Source: Verrucomicrobiota bacterium (GTDB taxonomy: Bacteria > Verrucomicrobiota > Verrucomicrobiia > Limisphaerales > SXQI01). Taken from it: a DNA stretch of 5,422 nucleotides. The translations under genes and the position numbers were made by a program. Shown piece by piece: positions 1 to 5,107 of the stretch. The stretch spans positions 1 to 5,422 of the forward strand of contig WBXJ01000193.1 of NCBI GenBank assembly GCA_008933045.1, in the 5' to 3' direction. How positions within the stretch are numbered: position 1 is the first letter of the stretch; each line of letters opens with the position of its first letter. The notes under the pieces were generated by a model that did not search any database, was not told the origin of the DNA, and was given only the letters and a program-made list of their open reading frames with translations.

Positions 1-702
1 CTTCAGCGTTATCATTTTGGTGCCACGTTTTTCATTACCGAAGGGTTTTCGTTTTCGACGAATAAAAAAGATTACATGACTTGGGAGCAGATTGCTCAGT
101 TGCATCGCGATGGTTTCGAAGTCGGCAACCACACTCGAGACCATTTCGGTATCACCTCAGAAAACATCGGGCAATTGAAGGATCAGCTTCAGGCGATCAA
201 CGACCGGTGCGCATTGCATCAAATCCCCAAGCCAATTTCGTTTGCGTACCCCGGCAACAGCATTGCGAAGGAGGCACTGCCGGTCTTGGCGGAGATGGGG
301 ATTCAATTCGCTCGAAGAGGAGGGGCACCGGAGTTTCCTTACGACAAGGGGGAGGGACTTGGTTTTGAGCCGGAGCTAGACCATCTCCTGCTGATCCCCA
401 CCGCAGGCGACGCACGGCCTGATTGGACTCTGGAGAATTTCAAGAAAGCGGTCGCACTTGCGAAACAAGGCAAGATCGCGGTGCTACAATTTCATGGAGT
501 TCCTGATTTGGATCATCCGTGGGTCAACACCCCTGCGGGGAGATTTTCGGATTATATGAAATACCTGCATGAGGGTGGATTCAAAGTGATCGCGTTGCGA
601 GATATCAAAAACTATGTCACCGGGATCGTCCCGCCCTCCGACCCCTTCGCGATTATAGAAACTCGTAAAGCAGCAATCTCAAAAGCCCAATCCAAACCTT
701 AG
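1..702 (+). CDS. Polysaccharide deacetylase family protein (NodB-like), 5' end outside the window
   Basis: The frame is open from base 1, so these are the last 233 codons of a gene starting upstream; the ATG at 76 is internal, because the preceding codons already read as family sequence (FGATFFITEG, the strand that follows the first catalytic motif). Visible family signatures are GNHTRDH (His44 and His48 of this fragment, the H(S/T)xxxH metal-binding motif), FAYPGN at 81-86 in place of the classical RxPYG-type motif, and LQFHGVPD at 163-170 carrying the C-terminal His. The TFDDG motif with the catalytic Asp must lie beyond the left edge. Members are metal-dependent hydrolases that remove N-acetyl or related groups from glycans such as peptidoglycan or chitin-like polymers; the substrate cannot be told here. 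Because the N-terminus is missing, a signal peptide cannot be judged. It ends in TAG and is followed by 132 non-coding bases. The family call is solid; the exact function is not. Confidence 0.88.
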   Translation, partial: LQRYHFGATFFITEGFSFSTNKKDYMTWEQIAQLHRDGFEVGNHTRDHFGITSENIGQLKDQLQAINDRCALHQIPKPISFAYPGNSIAKEALPVLAEMGIQFARRGGAPEFPYDKGEGLGFEPELDHLLLIPTAGDARPDWTLENFKKAVALAKQGKIAVLQFHGVPDLDHPWVNTPAGRFSDYMKYLHEGGFKVIALRDIKNYVTGIVPPSDPFAIIETRKAAISKAQSKP

Positions 703-760
703 TGACTGCAGCCAAGCCGCACCGGGGATTTTTGAGTTCCCGTTAGGTTGAAATAAACGG

Positions 761-789
761 TTGCAACGGGAGTGGGGTTCTGTTATTGA
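761..789 (+). promoter_or_regulatory. Weak candidate promoter for the small basic protein gene
   Basis: TTGCAA at 761-766 matches four of six bases of the sigma70 -35 box. A TATTGA at 784-789, 17 bases downstream, is a poor -10 match (three of six). The location, in a 132-base gap before a gene that seems to be transcribed alone, is the main argument. The box overlaps an 8-base palindrome (GTTGCAAC, 760-767). Transcription from here would begin just before the hairpin at 797-815. This is a suggestion only. Confidence 0.2.
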
Positions 790-796
790 TTGTTTT

Positions 797-824
797 CCCG
801 CAGGTGGTCTGCGGGGCAATTTTT
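797..824 (+). terminator. Hairpin with T-run: terminator of the deacetylase gene or leader hairpin of the next gene
   Basis: CCCGCAG (797-803) pairs perfectly with CTGCGGG (809-815) across the 5-base loop GTGGT. The stem is followed by GCAA and then five T at 820-824. This is a plausible but modest rho-independent terminator, since four bases separate the stem from a short T-run. It ends only ten bases before the ATG at 835. It could therefore stop readthrough from the deacetylase gene. If the promoter of the small gene lies upstream, it would instead be a 5' leader hairpin on that mRNA. The sequence alone does not decide. Confidence 0.45.
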
Positions 825-834
825 GATCTAAGTT

Positions 835-990
835 ATGGCTCAACATCCTAGCTTGCGTGGTTCGAGTGCCCTTGGTGCTAAACGCAATGTATTGAAACGA
901 TTTGAACGGGTGGAACTTCTGAAGAAGCGCACCCTTTGGAAGGAAGGTGACCGTGTCACCGGCCTGCGTAAGACTAAGCCCGACGCCTAA
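835..990 (+). CDS. Small basic protein (51 aa) of the Planctomycetes/Verrucomicrobia/Chlamydiae type
   Basis: The 51-residue product starts at ATG 835 and ends at TAA 988-990. It has 14 Lys/Arg against 5 Asp/Glu. The visible pattern is S6-L7, the core AKRNVLKRFERVELLKK (residues 15-31, probably helical), then W35-K-E-G38 and V41-T-G-L44 with a basic tail. This matches my memory of the 'small basic protein' family (I believe TIGR04137) found in verrucomicrobia, planctomycetes and chlamydiae. Its function is not established as far as I know. Size and charge suggest RNA or ribosome binding, which is inference. It has no signal peptide or membrane segment, and no clear Shine-Dalgarno precedes the ATG (TCTAAGTT). 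It lies between two terminator-like hairpins and so is probably monocistronic. The gene next to it encodes an rRNA-modifying enzyme. Conserved-looking family residues plus the strong terminator 13 bases after the stop make it a real gene despite its length. Confidence 0.85.
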   Translation: MAQHPSLRGSSALGAKRNVLKRFERVELLKKRTLWKEGDRVTGLRKTKPDA

Positions 991-1003
991 TTTTTTCTCC
1001 AAC

Positions 1004-1045
1004 GCGGCGGGTGGTGGATTTAGATCCACCACCCGTTGCTTTTTT
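1004..1045 (+). terminator. Strong rho-independent terminator of the small basic protein gene
   Basis: A 16-bp stem pairs 1004-1019 with 1024-1039. The inner 11 pairs (GGGTGGTGGAT with ATCCACCACCC) are perfect, followed by C-G, two G-U, C-G and G-C pairs at the base. The loop is TTAG (1020-1023). Six T at 1040-1045 follow the stem directly. It is oriented for plus-strand transcription; the opposite side lacks a matching T-run next to the stem. It starts 13 bases after the stop of the small basic protein gene and ends one base before the ATG of the pseudouridine synthase gene. Confidence 0.9.
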
Positions 1046-1046
1046 A

Positions 1047-1772
1047 ATGTCTGACATGTTCGTGCGTCTGCAAAAACATTTGGCCGACGCGGGAATCGCG
1101 TCCCGGCGTGCGAGCGAACGCGTGATACTCGACGGTCGGGTGACGGTGAATGGCAAGATGGTGGCGGTTCTTGGCACCAAGATTGATCCCCAACATGATC
1201 AGGTGCGAGTGGATGGGGTAGAGCTGAAGGCTAAAAAGAAGCTCTATATTGCGATTCATAAGCCCAAAGGGTTGATTTGTTCCAATTCGGATCCTGAAGG
1301 GCGACCGTTGGTGGTGGAGTTGCTTCCTCAAGAATGGTCGGGTCTTTATTCGGTGGGCCGGTTGGATTTTAATAGTGAAGGGCTAATTTTCTTTACCAAC
1401 GATGGTGATTTTTCGCTGAAACTGACGCATCCCCGCTATGGAGTGATGAAGAAGTATTTGGTAATGGTGCCGGTGAAGTTGGATTCAACGATCTTGAAAC
1501 GTTTTACTGAGGGGGTTTATCACGAGGGAGATAAGCTTCAGGCGGAACGAGCGCGTTTATTAAAATCATCTAATTCGGGGTCGGTAGTGGAGATCACGTT
1601 GCGCGAAGGCAAAAACCGAGAGGTGCGGCGTATGTTTGAGACGCATAATATCCCCGTGGATCGTTTGTTGCGTACGCAGATTGGCGCGATTAAGCTGGGT
1701 GAAATGCCACGAGGTCGTTGGCGGGCGTTGACAGAATCGGAAATCAAATCTTTAATGATGCCGAGTCGCTAA
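1047..1772 (+). CDS. rluB: rRNA pseudouridine synthase, RsuA/RluB/RluE family
   Basis: The enzyme isomerises a specific uridine of ribosomal RNA to pseudouridine, acting on ribosomal subunits or their precursors in the cytoplasm. From ATG 1047 it is 241 residues, typical for the family. Residues 5-57 form the S4 RNA-binding domain (VRLQKHLADAGIASRR, then GRVTVNGK). The catalytic domain follows, with HKPKG at 71-75, the active-site motif GRLD at 104-107 (Asp107 being the expected nucleophile) within SVGRLDFNSEGL, TNDGDF, and the C-terminal signature EGKNREVRRMFE at 187-198. The frame is also open from a GTG at 1011, but that codon lies in the terminator stem and would add twelve non-family residues, so ATG 1047 or ATG 1056 is preferred. 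No Shine-Dalgarno is visible. RluB (23S rRNA) is the likeliest member by overall resemblance, but RsuA (16S) or RluE specificity cannot be excluded. It is probably the first gene of the tight run through 5063. Confidence 0.9.
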   Translation: MSDMFVRLQKHLADAGIASRRASERVILDGRVTVNGKMVAVLGTKIDPQHDQVRVDGVELKAKKKLYIAIHKPKGLICSNSDPEGRPLVVELLPQEWSGLYSVGRLDFNSEGLIFFTNDGDFSLKLTHPRYGVMKKYLVMVPVKLDSTILKRFTEGVYHEGDKLQAERARLLKSSNSGSVVEITLREGKNREVRRMFETHNIPVDRLLRTQIGAIKLGEMPRGRWRALTESEIKSLMMPSR

Positions 1773-1811
1773 GTGGGCGCGGGTTGGTTTTCCACTTTGA
1801 TCGTTGGACAC

Positions 1812-2810
1812 ATGAAATTTTTACCACGAAATTGGTGCGCCTTTTTTTTATTAACGAGCTGTTTGGCTACGGGGCTTCATGCCGTTGAAAAAGCGCGAGT
1901 GAATCAGCCTCGAGTCAATGTCCGAGGTCAGGCTGCGATGACGAGCGAGGTTGTGACGCAATTGCAAAAGGACGAGGAGGTTTCCATACTTGAGGAAATC
2001 ACGATTGCAAAACCAAAAGCCGGCGAGCCCGCGAAATGGGCAAAGATCCAGATGCCGAGAAATACGCCGGTGTGGGTTTATGCTCCGCTACTGAAGGATC
2101 GCTTGACTTCATCGCGCAAGCTGAATTTGCGAGCGGGCCCTGGTGAGAATTATAGTGTGGTAGGGCTGATTGCAAAAGGGGAGGCGATCAAAGAGATTCG
2201 GTCCTTGGAGGACTGGGTTGAGATCGAAACGCCAGCGAATGCATTTGCGTTTTTGGATGCTCAATTGTTGACCAAATCTGGGTTAGAAACTCCCGCTCCG
2301 GCTGTCACCCCCGTAGTTGCAACTGCACCGGTTGCAGTTGTGGTTCCTCCTCCTCCTGTTGTTGTGGTTCCATTAGCCACAGAGTCGTTAGCGGATGTGG
2401 CTGCTGCAATTGTCGTGGCGGAGAAACCGGCACCTGTCAAACCCGCGATCGTGGTTGCACCAGTTTCTGAGTTGGTTCCAGTCGCGGCTGTCCCCGCTGT
2501 GGTAGTTCCTATTAAAATTGTCGAGCCTTCTGTTTCACCTGTTGCTGACCCTGGTCCTGCACCCCGCCGAACTGTGCGACGCGAGGGCACGGTGCGATCT
2601 ACTCGATTTAATATTCAAGCGCCGACTTATTTTGAGTTGGTCTCCTCGGAAGGGAACATTGGGATCAATTATCTCCAAGGGGAAAAGAGTGGGCTGAAGT
2701 TACGTGATTTTCGAGGAAAGAAAGTTGTGGTGAGCGGTGAGGAATCGATTGACCCGCGCTATCCTTCGCGGCCGATCATGGAAATCGAAACGATCGAAAC
2801 TGCTCCTTAA
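1812..2810 (+). CDS. Exported protein with two SH3-like domains, Val/Pro/Ala linker and unassigned C-terminal domain
   Basis: Starting at ATG 1812 gives 332 residues and a clear export signal: a short basic start (MKFLPRN), a hydrophobic core to about 22, and either signal peptidase I cleavage after GLHA (24) or a lipobox LTSC with Cys17. The in-frame GTG at 1773, right after the preceding stop, would place 13 extra residues before this signal and is less likely. Residues about 31-94 and 99-153 look like two bacterial SH3 domains; each has the characteristic RVNVRGQ / KLNLRAGPGENYSVVG strand and the second has a W-V-E-I strand. Such domains often bind cell-wall peptides. Residues about 158-251 are a low-complexity Val/Pro/Ala linker including PPPP, of the kind that spans an envelope layer. 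Residues about 252-332 form a separate beta-rich domain (GTVRSTRF, then GKKVVVSGEE) that I cannot assign. Its stop overlaps the folD start. A cell-wall-associated role is inference; the specific function is unknown. Confidence 0.8.
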   Translation: MKFLPRNWCAFFLLTSCLATGLHAVEKARVNQPRVNVRGQAAMTSEVVTQLQKDEEVSILEEITIAKPKAGEPAKWAKIQMPRNTPVWVYAPLLKDRLTSSRKLNLRAGPGENYSVVGLIAKGEAIKEIRSLEDWVEIETPANAFAFLDAQLLTKSGLETPAPAVTPVVATAPVAVVVPPPPVVVVPLATESLADVAAAIVVAEKPAPVKPAIVVAPVSELVPVAAVPAVVVPIKIVEPSVSPVADPGPAPRRTVRREGTVRSTRFNIQAPTYFELVSSEGNIGINYLQGEKSGLKLRDFRGKKVVVSGEESIDPRYPSRPIMEIETIETAP

Positions 2811-3697
2811 TGTCCTTGAGCAATCTCATTGACGGTCGTGTGATTGCGGAGCAGTTGCACGGGGAAACGAGTCAGCGGATTGTTTCCCTAAGTCAACGAG
2901 GAATTCAAGTTGGGTTAGCATTCGTGCGAGTTGGGGAGGATCCAGCGTCCCAAGTTTATGTTGGGATGAAGGAAAAAACTGCGGCACGATTGGGTGTTCG
3001 TTCGATCACACATGTATTGCCGGAGCAGGTGTCGCAGGCCGAATTGCTCGAGTTGATCCACCGCTTGAATGCAGACCCCTCGGTTCACGGTATTTTGGTT
3101 CAGGCACCCATCCCTCGGCAGATTGATTCAGCGCAAATCTACTCTGCGGTGTGCCCTCGGAAGGACGTGGACGGTTTTCATCCCATGAATGTGGGAAAAG
3201 TTTTGCTCGGTGACAGGACGGCTTTCTTGCCGTGCACACCGGCTGGTGTGCATGAGCTATTACTCCGCAGTCAGGTGTCGTTAGCTGGGGCTGAGGTGGT
3301 GGTGTTGGGGCGTGGCAATATCGTGGGAAAACCGATGGCCTCGATTTTGATGCAGAAATCGCCACATGCCAACGCGACGGTCACGGTCTGCCATTCGCAC
3401 AGTCGGCATGTTGCGGAACACTGTCGTCGTGCTGATATTATTATCGCTGCGATAGGTGTGCCTTTGTTCCTCAAGGAGGATATGGTTCGGGCGGAATCGG
3501 TGGTGATTGATGTGGGCGTCAACCGGATCGCGGACAGCACTGCAAAAACCGGCACGAGATTGGTAGGGGATGTGGATTTTATTCACGTCCAACCCAAGGT
3601 CCGCAAGATCACACCGAACCCTGGTGGTGTTGGTCCGATGACAATCGCCATGCTGATGCGTAACACCGTCACAGCGGCGGAAAATCTTTCCAGATAA
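2810..3697 (+). CDS. folD: Bifunctional methylenetetrahydrofolate dehydrogenase / methenyltetrahydrofolate cyclohydrolase
   Basis: FolD interconverts 5,10-methylene-, 5,10-methenyl- and 10-formyl-tetrahydrofolate in the cytoplasm, supplying one-carbon units for purines and formyl-methionine. The 295 residues match the usual family length. The catalytic segment SQVYVGMKEK places Tyr50 and Lys54 as in characterised FolD proteins. VHGILVQ carries Gln98, and KDVDGFHPMNVGK at 118-130 carries Asp121. The NAD(P)-binding half shows GRGNIVGKP at 168-175 region, TVTVCHSHS (190-198), DVGVNR, GDVDF and the C-terminal NPGGVGPMT (270-278). Differences from common consensus are QAPIP for QLPLP, GRGN for GRSN and TPNPGG for TPVPGG; none removes a catalytic residue. 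The ATG overlaps the preceding TAA by one base (TAATG), and there is no Shine-Dalgarno, which suggests translational coupling to the SH3 gene. Function is confident; the pairing with an envelope gene looks like convenience rather than pathway. Confidence 0.97.
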   Translation: MSLSNLIDGRVIAEQLHGETSQRIVSLSQRGIQVGLAFVRVGEDPASQVYVGMKEKTAARLGVRSITHVLPEQVSQAELLELIHRLNADPSVHGILVQAPIPRQIDSAQIYSAVCPRKDVDGFHPMNVGKVLLGDRTAFLPCTPAGVHELLLRSQVSLAGAEVVVLGRGNIVGKPMASILMQKSPHANATVTVCHSHSRHVAEHCRRADIIIAAIGVPLFLKEDMVRAESVVIDVGVNRIADSTAKTGTRLVGDVDFIHVQPKVRKITPNPGGVGPMTIAMLMRNTVTAAENLSR

Positions 3698-3723
3698 AAT
3701 AAAACAACGTTTCAAGAATCCCA

Positions 3724-4164
3724 ATGCAAGCGACTCGAATTCTTCCTGATCTGCAAGCGTCCCTCCTCTGCGAGGACATCCGCCAAGAAGCCAGTGGCAA
3801 CCTGATTTTGGTTGGCGTGATCGGCTATATCAATGTGCCGCAAGTGCCTGCGATGGCGTTAAAACTGTGCGTGCTTAACCGTTGGACGGCAGGGATTGGT
3901 AATTTTACCGAGACGGTCAAGATGATCGCGCCGGACGGAAAAACTGTTTTGCGGGAGAATAAGACGAAGATTGGTTTGCCGACACCGAACCATCACTTCA
4001 CAAGTGCTACAGTTTTTAGCCAACCCAAATTTGAAACTGCCGGCGTGTATTACTTCGAGATTTACGTGGAGGACATGCTTAAGATTCGATACCCAGTGCC
4101 CGTGAGCTTGGTGAACCCACCGGCTGGGGCAGCTCCCGCCGAGAGTGGAGTTTCTCAGAGCTAA
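3724..4164 (+). CDS. DUF6941-like protein of unknown function (146 aa)
   Basis: This is a soluble-looking 146-residue protein with no signal peptide or membrane segment. It opens with MQATRILPDLQASLLCED (1-18), followed by RQEASGNLILVGVIGYI. Later beta-strand segments include ETVKMIAPDGKTVL and, near the C-terminus, AGVYYFEIYVEDMLKIRYPV. The last 15 or so residues are a loose Pro/Ala/Ser tail. The 'LLCEDIRQE' start with a 'GVYYFEIYV' end is what I associate with the DUF6941 family, a small beta-sandwich group seen in verrucomicrobia and other bacteria, without known function. The assignment is from memory. The gene starts 26 bases after folD with no clear Shine-Dalgarno, and a membrane protein gene follows after 41 bases, so the two may work together. 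The start is set by the first in-frame ATG, where the family-like sequence begins. Confidence 0.75.
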   Translation: MQATRILPDLQASLLCEDIRQEASGNLILVGVIGYINVPQVPAMALKLCVLNRWTAGIGNFTETVKMIAPDGKTVLRENKTKIGLPTPNHHFTSATVFSQPKFETAGVYYFEIYVEDMLKIRYPVPVSLVNPPAGAAPAESGVSQS

Positions 4165-4192
4165 TCTGACGTGCTCGTCCGGTTTCAGGCGC

Positions 4193-4197
4193 GAGGA
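4193..4197 (+). promoter_or_regulatory. Ribosome binding site of the membrane protein gene
   Basis: GAGGA lies eight bases before ATG 4206. It is the best Shine-Dalgarno match in front of any gene of this window and favours ATG 4206 over the adjacent in-frame ATG 4209, though either would be reachable. Confidence 0.6.
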
Positions 4198-4205
4198 TTT
4201 TAACG

Positions 4206-5063
4206 ATGATGGACGGTCAAAGGAAGTTCGCTGTTAATCCTTTCACCTTTCGAGGTGTGGCTTCCTACGCCCATGCGCCGCTCTGGTGCTTGGCACTGAT
4301 CAGCCTACCACTGGCACTGGTGATCAGTAGCGTGGGGTTGCATTGGGTCAATCGGGCGATTGTGCCACCCATTCGCCACGCGATCGAACAATTGCCAACC
4401 CGAGCCAACCTCAAGGCAGGGATTTTGACTTGGCCGGAGGACGCGACGCCGATTTTAAGTGAGGGTCCATTTTTGTCGCTTGCGGTGAATCCAAGCGATG
4501 CCCGTCCCCTGGGGCAAAATGGAGATTTTCAATTAGATTTTCGGCGTGATCGAGTGTTGTTGCGTACGATTCTGGGCGAGTTAAATCTTTCCTATGAGAA
4601 CCGTTGGACGCTCGGATTGGCTCGGGCCGAAGTTGAACCTTGGTGGGGTGCATGGCAGCCGTTGATGCAAGGAGGGATATTTTTCGGCATGTGCTTGTTC
4701 CTTCAACTGAGTTGGTTTGGACTAGCGACAGGAGGAACTCTTGGAGTTCGAGTGCTTGCTCTTTTGCTTCATCGGAACGTGACGGTGGCGGGGAGTTGGA
4801 AACTGAGTTACGCCGCGTGCTTTTGCGGAGCGATGCTGATGGGGTTGGCAATTTTACTCTACACCTATCTGCAACTGAGCCTTACGGGGTTGATGATTCT
4901 CATGCCGGTGCATCTGGTTGTGGGGGTGGTTTATCTGATAGGGGCGACAATTGTGCTTCCCTCTGTGTCTCGAGTCGGACCGCGTGCGCCGAATCCCTTT
5001 GTTCCCCAGCTTGAAACTACAAAAGTGACCAAGGCTAAGAATGAGAATCCCTTTCGAGGGTAG
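4206..5063 (+). CDS. Multi-pass membrane protein of unknown function (285 aa)
   Basis: I do not recognise a characterised family. The N-terminus (about 1-25) is polar and begins with NPFTFRGVASYAHAP. A first membrane helix covers about 26-48. Residues about 49-152 form a soluble loop or domain with an ANLKAGILTWPEDATP segment and a Trp-rich end (VEPWWGAW). Further helices lie at about 153-175, 200-222 and 226-252, with a possible short extra one near 177-189. The tail (253-285) is hydrophilic, with PNPFVPQ and a second NPF (NPFRG) at the very end. The layout of one helix, a large presumably extracytoplasmic domain, then a helical bundle recalls DUF1189- or Yip1-like membrane proteins, but this is only a topological analogy. 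A GAGGA ribosome site supports ATG 4206. It directly follows the DUF6941-like gene and is the last gene of the run; the next gene is convergent. A role as partner of that protein is speculation. Confidence 0.8.
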   Translation: MMDGQRKFAVNPFTFRGVASYAHAPLWCLALISLPLALVISSVGLHWVNRAIVPPIRHAIEQLPTRANLKAGILTWPEDATPILSEGPFLSLAVNPSDARPLGQNGDFQLDFRRDRVLLRTILGELNLSYENRWTLGLARAEVEPWWGAWQPLMQGGIFFGMCLFLQLSWFGLATGGTLGVRVLALLLHRNVTVAGSWKLSYAACFCGAMLMGLAILLYTYLQLSLTGLMILMPVHLVVGVVYLIGATIVLPSVSRVGPRAPNPFVPQLETTKVTKAKNENPFRG

Positions 5064-5107
5064 GGTTGCATGCGTGTTTTCCAGGTCGGTGCGAGATGGA
5101 GTTCGCC

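Noticed and set aside
679..1032. Minus-strand open frame of 117 codons across the small basic protein gene
   Set aside because: It runs antisense through a recognisable gene and starts within the terminator hairpin; the translation has no domain-like features.
1011..1046. In-frame GTG at 1011 as start of the pseudouridine synthase
   Set aside because: The codon lies inside the stem of the strong terminator, and the twelve residues it adds do not resemble the family's N-terminus, which begins at the S4 domain after ATG 1047 or 1056.
1773..1811. GTG at 1773 as start of the SH3 protein
   Set aside because: It would bury a well-formed signal peptide behind 13 extra residues; ATG 1812 places the basic start and hydrophobic core correctly.
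2261..2590. Minus-strand open frame of 109 codons rich in Thr, Gly and Ala
   Set aside because: It is the complement of the Val/Pro/Ala linker of the SH3 protein. Low-complexity composition keeps stop codons away, and nothing in it resembles a protein family.
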